Below are positions 24,002 through 32,076 of a stretch of 64,000 bases of DNA, piece by piece. Position 1 is the stretch's first letter. Each line of letters starts with the position of its first letter. The stretch is from Bacillus haynesii (GTDB taxonomy: Bacteria > Bacillota > Bacilli > Bacillales > Bacillaceae). The position numbers and the translations under genes are program-made. Under the pieces are notes generated by a model. That model was not told the origin of the DNA and did no database searches. It saw nothing but the letters and a program-made list of their open reading frames with translations. The stretch covers positions 153,092 to 217,091 of the forward strand of contig NZ_MRBL01000017.1 of assembly GCF_001969855.1 (NCBI RefSeq). The letters are read 5' to 3'.

Positions 24002-26083
24002 ATGAAGAAAGCCGCTTCATCTTTTTTATCCTGTATGCTGATCCTCGCGCTTTTTATCCCGAACCGGCACATTTCCGCAGAGACTTCAAGCGAAAAACCG
24101 GACTGCCGTCCGGAAGGGCTTTGGGACTCAGGTGTTGAACATGTGCCGTATTGCGATGTATACGACAAGGACGGCCGTGAAAAGCTGGCCAATCAGTTAG
24201 ACCGGAGAATCATCGGTTACTTTACGAGCTGGCGTACAGGAAAAGGCAATCAAGATCGTTATTTAGTAAACGATATCCCCTGGGAGTACTTGAGCCACAT
24301 TAATTATGCGTTTGCCCACATCGGTGAAGATCATCGGATTTCAGTCGGAGATGAGACAGATGAGAACAACCCGTCCATCGGGATGACCTGGCCGGAGTAT
24401 CCCGATGTAAAAATGGATCAAACCTTGCCGTATAAGGGGCATTTTAACGTTATTCATCAATATAAAGAGAAATACCCCGATGTGAAGGTTTTGGCTGCTG
24501 TCGGCGGTTGGGCCGAAACCGGCGGTTATGTCGACAAGGATGGGAAGCGAATTCCAAGCGGCGGCTTTTACTCGATGACAACGAATGGAGACGGATCTGT
24601 AAACCACAAGGGTATTCACACCTTTGCGGAATCGGTCGTTGCGTTTCTCAGAAAATATGAGATCGATGGAATCGATATTGACTATGAATACCCTACATCG
24701 ATGCAGGATGCAGGGAATCCGGCAGATTGGAACATCGCCAATCCGCGGCGCAAGGGGTTAAATAAAAGCTTTGAGGCATTGATGAAAATATTAAGAGAAA
24801 AGCTTGATCAAGCGTCTGCTGAAGATGGAAAGTACTACATGCTGACCATTGCAGCGCCATCCTCGGCATATTTGCTGCGGGGAATGGAGACATTTAAGCC
24901 GCTTCGATATGTCGATTATGTCAATATCATGTCCTACGATCTTCATGGAGCCTGGAATGAGTTTGTCGGACCGAACGCTTCTTTATTCGATAACGGCGAA
25001 GATGCCGAACTCAAGCAGTCCAACATTTATACTACGCCCGAATACGAAGGGATCGGATATTTAAATACCGACTGGGCTTACCATTATTTTAGAGGGGCAG
25101 TAGAATCGGGACGAATCAATATCGGTGTGCCTTATTATACGAGAGGCTGGAAAAATGTGACCGGCGGAGCAAATGGGCTGTGGGGAAGAGCAAAAAGCGC
25201 AGATTGTCCTCAGGGACTCAGGCAATGCGGTGACGGAGCAACCGGAATCGATAATATTTGGCACGATAAAGATGAGCAGGGGAATGAAATTGGAGCAGGG
25301 GCAAACCCGATGTGGCATGCCAAAAACCTTGAAAAGGGTATTGCCGGTTCTTATCTGGAAAGGTATGGATTGAGCAAGGCTGATTTGACAGGCGCTTATA
25401 AAAGGCATTATGACGCAGGGCTGGCAGCGCCATGGCTTTGGAATCCAGAAAAGAAAGTGTTTCTATCGACAGAGGATGAGGAATCGATCAAAACGAAGGC
25501 GGATTATGTCGTTGATAAAGGAATCGGGGGTGTCATGTTTTGGGATTTGAGCGGTGATTATGACTGGTATCCCGAACGAAACGGCAGTAAAGGAGAATAC
25601 GGTATCGGCAATACCTTAACGAGAACGATGTATCACAAATTCGCGGATACAACACCATACGATAATCGGCTCAGCACATCACCTTTGCCTGATGAATCAC
25701 TAGATGTAGAAGTAGAGTTGACGAACTTTCCGTTAGGAGATCAAAATTACCCGATCCACCCGGTGATGAAGCTGATCAATAACAGCGATGTCACGATTAC
25801 GGGAGGTTCTGTTATCGAATTTGATGTGCCAACATCCACTTCCCCTCGGTTTAGAAGCTGGAGCGGCGATCAGGTTGAAGTGATTTCTAAAGGGCATACG
25901 GGACCGAACATCGGCGGACTGACAGGAGATTTCCACCGCATCGGAGTGACTCTATCAAGCTGGAAAACCATTAAACCGGGTGAGGCAGCGGAGTTTCAGC
26001 TTGTCTATTATTTGCCGATCAGCGGTCCTTCAAATTTCACGATTTCAATAGATGGCAAAAAGTACAGGCTTAAAGGAAATTAA
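24002..26083 (+). CDS. chiB: Secreted GH18 chitinase ChiB
   Basis: The 693-residue product has a signal peptide (MKKAASSF, hydrophobic core, cleavage near ISA-ETS). A large GH18 domain carries IDGIDIDYE (catalytic Glu near residue 229), GGVMFWDLSGD at the end of the barrel and extra insertions compared with ChiA. The C-terminal about 125 residues (DVEVELTNFPLGD to the end) are a beta-sandwich typical of the C-terminal domain of ChiC/ChiD-type bacterial chitinases. It probably acts together with ChiA on chitin. AAAGGAG lies upstream. It is 90 bp after chiA on the same strand, so a chiA-chiB operon is likely. Confidence 0.92.
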   Translation: MKKAASSFLSCMLILALFIPNRHISAETSSEKPDCRPEGLWDSGVEHVPYCDVYDKDGREKLANQLDRRIIGYFTSWRTGKGNQDRYLVNDIPWEYLSHINYAFAHIGEDHRISVGDETDENNPSIGMTWPEYPDVKMDQTLPYKGHFNVIHQYKEKYPDVKVLAAVGGWAETGGYVDKDGKRIPSGGFYSMTTNGDGSVNHKGIHTFAESVVAFLRKYEIDGIDIDYEYPTSMQDAGNPADWNIANPRRKGLNKSFEALMKILREKLDQASAEDGKYYMLTIAAPSSAYLLRGMETFKPLRYVDYVNIMSYDLHGAWNEFVGPNASLFDNGEDAELKQSNIYTTPEYEGIGYLNTDWAYHYFRGAVESGRINIGVPYYTRGWKNVTGGANGLWGRAKSADCPQGLRQCGDGATGIDNIWHDKDEQGNEIGAGANPMWHAKNLEKGIAGSYLERYGLSKADLTGAYKRHYDAGLAAPWLWNPEKKVFLSTEDEESIKTKADYVVDKGIGGVMFWDLSGDYDWYPERNGSKGEYGIGNTLTRTMYHKFADTTPYDNRLSTSPLPDESLDVEVELTNFPLGDQNYPIHPVMKLINNSDVTITGGSVIEFDVPTSTSPRFRSWSGDQVEVISKGHTGPNIGGLTGDFHRIGVTLSSWKTIKPGEAAEFQLVYYLPISGPSNFTISIDGKKYRLKGN

Positions 26084-26102
26084 GTATACAGCCGTTAGAT
26101 GT

Positions 26103-26133
26103 GACAGCCCGTTCCAAAAGGAAGCGGGCTGTC
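26103..26133. terminator. Terminator between chiB and blaSE
   Basis: GACAGCCCG and CGGGCTGTC form a perfect 9-bp stem with a 13-nt loop. The T-run is weak on both sides. It lies between convergent stops. Confidence 0.7.
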
Positions 26134-26141
26134 TTCATGTG

Positions 26142-27092
26142 TTATTGGGCGCTGTTTTTCCAGTTGGTCAAATTGTCGAATACCTCTTTTGTAATCCGGG
26201 TGCCTCTGTTGTAAGAAGAGCCGCCGTATACTCCATTTGTGTGTACGGCAAGCGAGCACGGACCGCTGCAGTTCGTTCTGGAGCTGCTTTGTTCGAATAC
26301 CGGTGAACCGCTTTGTCCTCCGTACGTGTCCATTGCATACTGCAATTTATACGTATCGGAGATGGCAATCGGTCCTGAATGCTGCCATTGTGTGCCTGTT
26401 GTTTTATCGCCTGGGTAGCCGCTGATGGTAACAGTTGTCCCAACAAGTGATGATGTAGTGTACGAGTATCCGAAGTATCCAACGGTATTGCCGATCGGTT
26501 CGCTTAGTTCGATTGCGCCGTAATCGTAATTGGTGTTTCCGCTTCTCCATCCTGATGGAATAAAGTAGCGCGTCGATTTAACTGAGCCGTAAGGGTAGCT
26601 TGTCCCGTTCCGTCCCGGCGAAACAGTGGCTGTACCGGCAAATGAACCGCTTGATGTGTCATAGATGCAGTGCCCGGCTGTTGCGACGGTTTTCGGACCG
26701 ATCATCCACCCGGTGCACGAACCGATGCTGCTTGAAATATGAACGATCGCTCTGTACGGATATGCGGTTGTGTTGGTGACCCTTGTCCGATTATCAGAAC
26801 CAATCACCGATTTAATGCTGTAAGGAGCTTTGGCGGGTGACTTTTTTTCCGTTTTTTCCTTTGTTTCATTCACTTTTCCGGTTCCTGTAAATGCTTTTGA
26901 ATACGAGCCGTATTGATCGCTCTTAATATTTGGGTCATAGGTAACCAATGTATCCACTTTGTATGAAGGATCGCTTGAAACAGGAGTATGAGGCGATGGT
27001 GCGGCTTGGGCCGGGTGGATACCAAAAGAATAAATAGAAATACCAATGAGACCTGTGATCAAACCTCGTTTAACACTTCTTTTACTAACCAA
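26142..27092 (-). CDS. blaSE: Glutamyl endopeptidase precursor (BLase, S1B serine protease)
   Basis: The 316-residue secreted protease precursor has a Sec signal peptide (cleavage near AQA-APS) and a propeptide to about residue 94 ending APYSIK. The mature enzyme begins SVIGSDNRTRVTN. The catalytic triad is readable: His in TAGHC, Asp in NYDYGAIEL and Ser in GGQSGSP, with disulfide-forming Cys pairs. It cleaves after Glu. The sequence is nearly that of B. licheniformis BLase as I remember it, with a few substitutions in the pre-pro part, which supports the species call. The start is TTG, behind GGAAGTGA. Confidence 0.95.
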   Translation of the reverse strand: MVSKRSVKRGLITGLIGISIYSFGIHPAQAAPSPHTPVSSDPSYKVDTLVTYDPNIKSDQYGSYSKAFTGTGKVNETKEKTEKKSPAKAPYSIKSVIGSDNRTRVTNTTAYPYRAIVHISSSIGSCTGWMIGPKTVATAGHCIYDTSSGSFAGTATVSPGRNGTSYPYGSVKSTRYFIPSGWRSGNTNYDYGAIELSEPIGNTVGYFGYSYTTSSLVGTTVTISGYPGDKTTGTQWQHSGPIAISDTYKLQYAMDTYGGQSGSPVFEQSSSRTNCSGPCSLAVHTNGVYGGSSYNRGTRITKEVFDNLTNWKNSAQ

Positions 27093-27202
27093 ATCGTATC
27101 ACTTCCTTATTTTGTTGTAAGTTCAAGTTAGATATTAACAAAATAATTCTGAATTTTCCATATAATTAAAAAGATCATACTAAAGGCGCGTATTAACATT
27201 TT

Positions 27203-27227
27203 GTTTGATCATATTGATACCGGGTAA
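27203..27227 (+). promoter_or_regulatory. SigB-type promoter of ycdF
   Basis: GTTTGA (27203-27208), 13 bp spacer, GGGTAA (27222-27227). It compares well with the SigB consensus GTTTAA-N12/14-GGGTAT. It lies 36 bp before the TTG start. B. subtilis ycdF belongs to the SigB general stress regulon. Confidence 0.7.
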
Positions 27228-27262
27228 TGTACATGAAGAAAAGAAATTGAGGGGTGTTTAGG

Positions 27263-28036
27263 TTGTATAGTGATTTAAAAGGAAAAACAGCAATTGTGAC
27301 CGGCTCTTCAAAAGGGATAGGCAAGGCGGTTGCAGAACGGTTTGGAAAAGAAAAGATGAATGTGGTTGTCAATTATCACAACGATCTCGAAGGCGCACGG
27401 GAAGCTGTCGACAATATTCAAGCAGCGGGCGGAAACGCCCTTGCGGTAGAAGCTGACGTGTCTTCTGAAGAGGACGTGAAAAAGCTGATTCATTCAGCAG
27501 TGGAACACTTCGGTTCACTTGATGTCATGGTCAATAATTCAGGATTTAACGGCGCAGGCGCCTTCCCGCACGAACTTGAGCTTGATGAATGGCAGAAAGT
27601 GATCGACGTTAATTTAACCGGTGCGTTTCTCGGCGCACGAGAAGCCTTAAGATATATGGCGGACCGCCGCATGAAAGGAAGCATACTCAATATATCAAGC
27701 GTTCATCAGCAAATCCCGAGGCCAAGAAATGTTCATTACTCCGCTTCAAAAGGCGGAATGAAGCTGTTAACAGAAACGCTTGCTCTTGACTACGCGGACA
27801 AAGGAATTCGCATCAATGCGATCGCGCCGGGAACGATTGCGACCGAAAGCAATGAAGACTTGGAGGGAAGCCGCAAGTCGGCACAGCTGAAAAAGATACC
27901 GATGAACGAATTTGGTGAGACTGAACAAGTGGCATCCGCAGCGGCATGGCTTGTGTCGAAAGAAGCCGCCTATGTAACGGGCGCGACTTTGTTTGTTGAC
28001 GGCGGCATGACGCTGTATCCATCACAGCTGGAATAG
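27263..28036 (+). CDS. ycdF: SDR dehydrogenase, glucose 1-dehydrogenase-like general stress protein YcdF
   Basis: The 257-residue classical SDR has TGSSKGIG for cofactor binding, NNSG, the catalytic Ser in NISSVHQQIPRP and YSASK, and the C-terminal VDGGMTLYPSQLE, which I recognise from B. subtilis YcdF. It is related to NAD(P)-dependent glucose 1-dehydrogenases. I chose TTG at 27263, nine bases after GAGGGG; the GTG at 27254 overlaps that site. A SigB promoter precedes it and a strong terminator follows. Cytosolic; the physiological substrate is not established by sequence. Confidence 0.88.
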   Translation: MYSDLKGKTAIVTGSSKGIGKAVAERFGKEKMNVVVNYHNDLEGAREAVDNIQAAGGNALAVEADVSSEEDVKKLIHSAVEHFGSLDVMVNNSGFNGAGAFPHELELDEWQKVIDVNLTGAFLGAREALRYMADRRMKGSILNISSVHQQIPRPRNVHYSASKGGMKLLTETLALDYADKGIRINAIAPGTIATESNEDLEGSRKSAQLKKIPMNEFGETEQVASAAAWLVSKEAAYVTGATLFVDGGMTLYPSQLE

Positions 28037-28052
28037 CAAAACCCGTTTTTTC

Positions 28053-28098
28053 AGCTCCCGTTCTGCCTTTTTTCGAATGGCGGAATGGGGGCTTTTTC
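28053..28098 (+). terminator. Terminator of ycdF
   Basis: A fifteen-bp stem with three G-U pairs (28053-28067 with 28079-28093) is followed by TTTTC. Confidence 0.85.
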
Positions 28099-28229
28099 AT
28101 CGTGTTACCTTTTATATCCTGTTTTTGTATATAATAGTTAAAAAGACGAGTTTAATAGCTTTAAGATATACCGCTGTATCGTACATGCCTCAGGATGCTA
28201 TCACAACTTTCAATAAAAGGAGATTAATT

Positions 28230-29060
28230 ATGCAAAACAATATCGTTCACATTGCTTTCGGCGAATCTGCCGGCGGCAGTATAAACATGATGCTCAAACA
28301 GTTGGGAGGAACCCAGGAAAAGAGTCTGATCGTCCTTCCTGAATTATTTTCCATCGGGCCGCTTCAAAAGCTGGAAGTCAAAGAAGGCAGGGACAATCGT
28401 TATCAATGGCTGAAAACGCATCTGAATGACCGATTTCACGAGTTTGGAGAGAGATACAGCCGTTTTGAAGAGGCGGTTTCTGCATTATCCGGCATTCCGG
28501 AGCAAGCCTCTGTCTTTATATGGCCGGGCGATCATGCACACGAACAAACGGGTCTGAGGTTTGTACACCATATCCTCCGGCAAATGAACTTGGCTGTTTT
28601 CCATCTGAATACGTCGAAGCACTTTCCTCATACCTGGAGCTCGGGCGAATTGAATGATGAAGAAATGAGATTCATTTATGAAGAGCGTGATCAGGTGCCT
28701 TTGACAGACGCTGAAAGGCGGAGCCTTGCAGAGGAATGGACAGCGCTGTCTCAGCAGACAAGCGTGTTGCGACTATGGGAAGACGGTAGAATCAAAAACG
28801 TGAAGGAGGATTTTTATGATTCGTTCATAATCGGCAAGCTGGCAAAGCTTCAAAAAAACCGTGCAGCCAGCACCTTTATCAACTGTCCCCGCTTGATCGG
28901 CGAGGTCATTGGCCATCTGGAGGAGAACATCGGAGATGAATATATCAAGTACCGTATTTTAGAGCTGATCCGCAAAGGTATTTTTGAGATGGAAGGCGTA
29001 CCAAAAGGAATGAGATACTTTAGTGTCAGGTTAAAATCGCCATGTAAGTTCACCAGTTAA
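28230..29060 (+). CDS. DUF1835 domain-containing protein
   Basis: The 276-residue cytosolic protein has an N-terminal DUF1835-type region (IVHIAFGESAGGSINMML, then SLIVLPELFSIGPL) and a C-terminal DUF3658-like region with LIGEVIGHLEENIGDEYIKYR. These proteins occur as single genes in Bacillus, and their biochemical role is unknown to me. The ATG at 28230 is preceded by AAAAGGAGA with ideal spacing. The longer open frame from 28077 passes through the ycdF terminator and is rejected. I make no functional claim beyond the domain resemblance. Confidence 0.75.
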   Translation: MQNNIVHIAFGESAGGSINMMLKQLGGTQEKSLIVLPELFSIGPLQKLEVKEGRDNRYQWLKTHLNDRFHEFGERYSRFEEAVSALSGIPEQASVFIWPGDHAHEQTGLRFVHHILRQMNLAVFHLNTSKHFPHTWSSGELNDEEMRFIYEERDQVPLTDAERRSLAEEWTALSQQTSVLRLWEDGRIKNVKEDFYDSFIIGKLAKLQKNRAASTFINCPRLIGEVIGHLEENIGDEYIKYRILELIRKGIFEMEGVPKGMRYFSVRLKSPCKFTS

Positions 29061-29124
29061 ATCCAATTATCTCAATTTTCATGAAACGATTAATGGTATA
29101 TTTCGTATACATAAGGAGAAGAAA

Positions 29125-29139
29125 ATGAAAGAGAGGTAG
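29125..29139 (+). other. Four-codon mini-ORF with strong Shine-Dalgarno
   Basis: AAGGAG (29113-29118), six bases, then ATG AAA GAG AGG TAG. It ends eight bases before the TTG start of the next gene and in another frame. It may be a re-initiation uORF or a frameshifted former start. Confidence 0.4.
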
Positions 29140-29146
29140 ACAGGAT

Positions 29147-30544
29147 TTGGTTCGTGAACAGTTAAAACAAAAAGCGCAATCCATCAGTAGGGTTCCCTCA
29201 CATTATCAGCTCATGATCGAAGATTACGGAGAAAAGTACGAAAAAGAGAGCCGGGCTTTTTTCGCCTGGCAGGACATGGAAGAGCCGGAGCGGGACATAT
29301 CGGTGGAGTTAGACCATCAAGGCCGCTTAATCAGTTTGATAAAAGAGTATGAACCGGTGGTCGAGGAGTCTCTTCCTGAGGAAAGGCTGCTGCAAATCGC
29401 CCTTCAGTTTACAGAACAGCATTACCCGAATGCGCCTCATGAATTTGTTTTCGATGAAAAGAAGGCAACAGAACAATTCGTCCGTTTTACGTATGTTCAG
29501 ACTGTCCTTGATCTTCCGCTTCCGCAAACGGGCTTTTATGTCCGGGTCGCCAAGAACGGAGAGGTGATGGAGTTTCGCTATAACGGCGGGACGAGCTCTT
29601 TCTCCATTCCAAAGCAGATAGCTGATCAGCAATCGGTGACAGCCGATTATCTTAAACATATTCAATTCGAATTGGCGGTCGAAAAAATCCGCAGTGAACT
29701 TTATGAAGGGGGAGATGATCGCCCGCATCTTATTTACGAAGCAGACTTGCCGTTTTACAGCTATCCCGCCGATATCACGGAAAAACGCCATATGAAGCCT
29801 GCGGCTGATGACGAGGATGAGGAGGAGACATTGCCGCTCCCTTTGCTGCCTGAGGCTGACCGTCAAGCTGATATCGACGACATGATAGGCTTTACCCCTT
29901 CGATGCGGAAAATCCGCGAAACCGATATGGGAGAGTCAATTGGAACGGTGTGGCGCCTGGGAAACGACCCTGAGCCGAGAGACCGGAGTATAGCCGGCTA
30001 CTTTGAAACATGGAACCAAAATACGTTGAAAATCTTGAAAGACAAAAAGTCGGGGAAGCTCAAAGGGATCGCTTCTTTCATCAAATCGGAAGGACCCCTT
30101 GCCTTGAGCGGGGAAGACTGCTTGAAACGGGCGCTGCAATTTTTGTACAAGCTTTATCCCGACGCTGATCAGCTTTTTCGAATGCATCGGGCGGAAAATG
30201 ACGGGGACAGATCAAACGCTTTTTTTCAATTTGATCTTCAATACAAAGGGGTGCCGTTAAGGCTTGGCTCTGCCAATATCAGTATCAGCCGGACAACCGG
30301 CAGGGTCGTCGGTTATCACGGTCCGGAAATCGATCCGGAAACACTGGCCGATCTGAGTCCTTCGCCATCCATTTCAGAGGAGGAAGCGAAAGCCGTTTTT
30401 GCAGCGGCATTTGATGTAAAGCTGCAATGGGAAAGGGATTACAGTCGGGAAAAGGATGACTTCTACAGGCTTGTCTACCGGCCGGTATACCCGCACTTTA
30501 TCGATGCCCATGACGGAAAGGCGTTTACGAGCAAAAACATATAA
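29147..30544 (+). CDS. YcdB/YcdC-like protein (DUF4901/PepSY-like repeats)
   Basis: The 465-residue protein has no signal peptide or membrane segment. The composition is acidic, with a notable DDEDEEET stretch near residue 225. Two similar halves each contain a region resembling PepSY/DUF4901 modules: LLQIALQFTEQHYPNA in the first and CLKRALQFLYKLYPDAD in the second, followed by beta-rich segments such as TGFYVRVAKNGEVMEFRY and SANISISRTTGRVVGYHG. B. subtilis YcdB/YcdC look comparable. Function unknown. The start TTG is 10 bases after GAGAGG; see the preceding mini-ORF, which carries the stronger ribosome site. Confidence 0.7.
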   Translation: MVREQLKQKAQSISRVPSHYQLMIEDYGEKYEKESRAFFAWQDMEEPERDISVELDHQGRLISLIKEYEPVVEESLPEERLLQIALQFTEQHYPNAPHEFVFDEKKATEQFVRFTYVQTVLDLPLPQTGFYVRVAKNGEVMEFRYNGGTSSFSIPKQIADQQSVTADYLKHIQFELAVEKIRSELYEGGDDRPHLIYEADLPFYSYPADITEKRHMKPAADDEDEEETLPLPLLPEADRQADIDDMIGFTPSMRKIRETDMGESIGTVWRLGNDPEPRDRSIAGYFETWNQNTLKILKDKKSGKLKGIASFIKSEGPLALSGEDCLKRALQFLYKLYPDADQLFRMHRAENDGDRSNAFFQFDLQYKGVPLRLGSANISISRTTGRVVGYHGPEIDPETLADLSPSPSISEEEAKAVFAAAFDVKLQWERDYSREKDDFYRLVYRPVYPHFIDAHDGKAFTSKNI

Positions 30545-30548
30545 TGAA

Positions 30549-30585
30549 CGGCGGTCGGCTGAGGTGGGAAAGCCCCCGGCCGCCG
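30549..30585. terminator. GC-rich stem between convergent genes
   Basis: CGGCGGTCGG (30549-30558) and CCGGCCGCCG (30576-30585) pair with one mismatch or G-U. No T-run follows, so efficiency is uncertain. Confidence 0.5.
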
Positions 30586-30597
30586 CCTCTTGTAAAA

Positions 30598-31449
30598 TCA
30601 AATGTCGTCCTCGGTTCCAGTGGAGATCGGGTGGTCGGGGTAGCTGATCCAATCGCTCCAGCTGCCGGCATACAGCTTCACATTTTCAAATCCGGCTTCT
30701 TTTAAGCCGAGCACATTCGGGCAGGCTGATACGCCCGATCCGCAATAGACGACGATTTCACGGCCCGGGTCCAAAACAGCATAGTGCTGTCTGAGCTGTT
30801 CTTTGCTTTTCCATAATCCGCTTTCGGTCAGATTGTCTTTCCAAAAAAAGTTTTTTGCGCCGGGAATATGGCCGGCCCGGTGATCGAGAGGCTCGGTTTC
30901 CCCGGTGTATCTGGAAGGGTCGCGCGCATCGATCAGGATGGAGTCTTTTCTGCCGATTCGCTTCAGCACTTCTCCGGCATCAAGCAGTTCGTTTTCTCTG
31001 AGCGCCGGCTTAAATTCGCGCTGGATAGGACGGGGAACCTCGGCGGTCAGCTCATAGCCCGCTTTGATCCAATTGGACAGCCCCCCATCCATAATATAGA
31101 CGCTGTCATGTCCTAGATAGTGGAGCTGCCACCAAAAGCGCGCTGCAAACATGCCGCCGCTGTCATCATAGACAACGACATCTGTTTGCCGGTCAATGCC
31201 GATTTTTCCAAGCTTTGCGGCCAGAAGGTCGGGGTCTTGAAGCGGGTGTCTGCCGCCGTGCTCTTCCACATTGCGCGACAGATCCTCTTTTAAATCAATG
31301 TAAACGGCTCCCGGTACATGGCCTTTCGTATACGCTTTCCGGCCTTCGTCCGGTTTTGTCAAATGAAACCTTACATCGACAATAACCGTTTGATCCGGTT
31401 TTTCCATTAATCGTTTGTATACCCATTCAGGACTCTTCACTGCTGACAT
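30598..31449 (-). CDS. Sulfurtransferase (tandem rhodanese, MST/TST type)
   Basis: The 283-residue cytosolic enzyme has two rhodanese domains. The N-terminal one (VIVDVRFHL to DGGLSNWIKAGYEL) lacks the catalytic Cys. The C-terminal one has the active loop VVYCGSGVSACPN, whose CGSGV form is closer to 3-mercaptopyruvate sulfurtransferases than to CRKGVT thiosulfate enzymes. It transfers sulfane sulfur to thiophilic acceptors. The ATG at 31449 is eight bases from GGAGGG; the longer frame up to 31482 begins with a weak context and is not used. Divergent from cwlJ by about 150 bp. Confidence 0.88.
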   Translation of the reverse strand: MSAVKSPEWVYKRLMEKPDQTVIVDVRFHLTKPDEGRKAYTKGHVPGAVYIDLKEDLSRNVEEHGGRHPLQDPDLLAAKLGKIGIDRQTDVVVYDDSGGMFAARFWWQLHYLGHDSVYIMDGGLSNWIKAGYELTAEVPRPIQREFKPALRENELLDAGEVLKRIGRKDSILIDARDPSRYTGETEPLDHRAGHIPGAKNFFWKDNLTESGLWKSKEQLRQHYAVLDPGREIVVYCGSGVSACPNVLGLKEAGFENVKLYAGSWSDWISYPDHPISTGTEDDI

Positions 31450-31601
31450 TTCTCGATCCCTCCGTTCCCAGTTTTTTCTCAATTCTGATAATAGAAGAAT
31501 AGCTTTCTTTTATGGGGAATGTCAAAGATAAATCCCGAAATCGTCATCACCTAAATGAAACAGAATATGATAAAGGTGACGACATCATGGGGGTGACTAA
31601 A

Positions 31602-32030
31602 ATGGCAGTGGTTCAGGCTTCTTCTAAAGATATCGCTCTTTTGGCCAGACTTTTGAGAGCGGAGGCTGAAGGCGAAGGCGTCCAAGGAATGCTTATGGTC
31701 GGAAATGTCGGAATCAACCGCATCAGGGCAAACTGTTCCGACTTTGTGGGACTTCGCACCATTCCGCAGATGATCCATCAGCCGCATGCCTTTGAAGCCG
31801 TGACGCACGGTTATTTCTATCAAAGGGCGCGGGAAAGCGAAAGGCGCTTGGCACGCAGGGCGATCAACGGGGAGCGGCTTTGGCCGGCAAAATTTAGTTT
31901 GTGGTATTTCAGACCGGCGGGGGCGTGTCCCGCACAGTGGTATAATCAGCCGCATGTCGGCCGCTTTAAAGCGCATTGTTTTTACGAGCCGACGGCGGAA
32001 GAGTGTGAGAATGTCTATAATACGTTTTAA
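31602..32030 (+). CDS. cwlJ: Spore cortex-lytic cell wall hydrolase CwlJ
   Basis: The 142-residue SleB/CwlJ family hydrolase is active in spore germination, where it sits in the coat and is triggered by Ca-dipicolinate. The family core is clear: LLARLLRAEAEGEG with the catalytic Glu, QGMLMVGNVGINRIRANC, HAFEAVTHGYFYQRA and PAKFSLWYFRP. From the ATG at 31602 (behind GGGGGTGA) the length equals B. subtilis CwlJ. There is no signal peptide, as in CwlJ, which is delivered from the mother cell. The partner GerQ is not in this window. I could not identify a convincing SigE promoter. Confidence 0.93.
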   Translation: MAVVQASSKDIALLARLLRAEAEGEGVQGMLMVGNVGINRIRANCSDFVGLRTIPQMIHQPHAFEAVTHGYFYQRARESERRLARRAINGERLWPAKFSLWYFRPAGACPAQWYNQPHVGRFKAHCFYEPTAEECENVYNTF

Positions 32031-32031
32031 C

Positions 32032-32074
32032 AAAAACATCCCTTTTCAACCGATTTTGAAAAGGGATGTTTTTT
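32032..32074. terminator. Bidirectional terminator between cwlJ and yceB
   Basis: AAAAACATCCCTTTTCA (32032-32048) and TGAAAAGGGATGTTTTT (32057-32073) form a 17-bp stem with A and T tracts on either side. Confidence 0.93.
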
Positions 32075-32076
32075 GC

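Noticed and set aside
31480..31601. SigE-like promoter expected for cwlJ
   Set aside because: I could not find a CATA-type -10 with a matching -35 at the right spacing; only weak partial matches.
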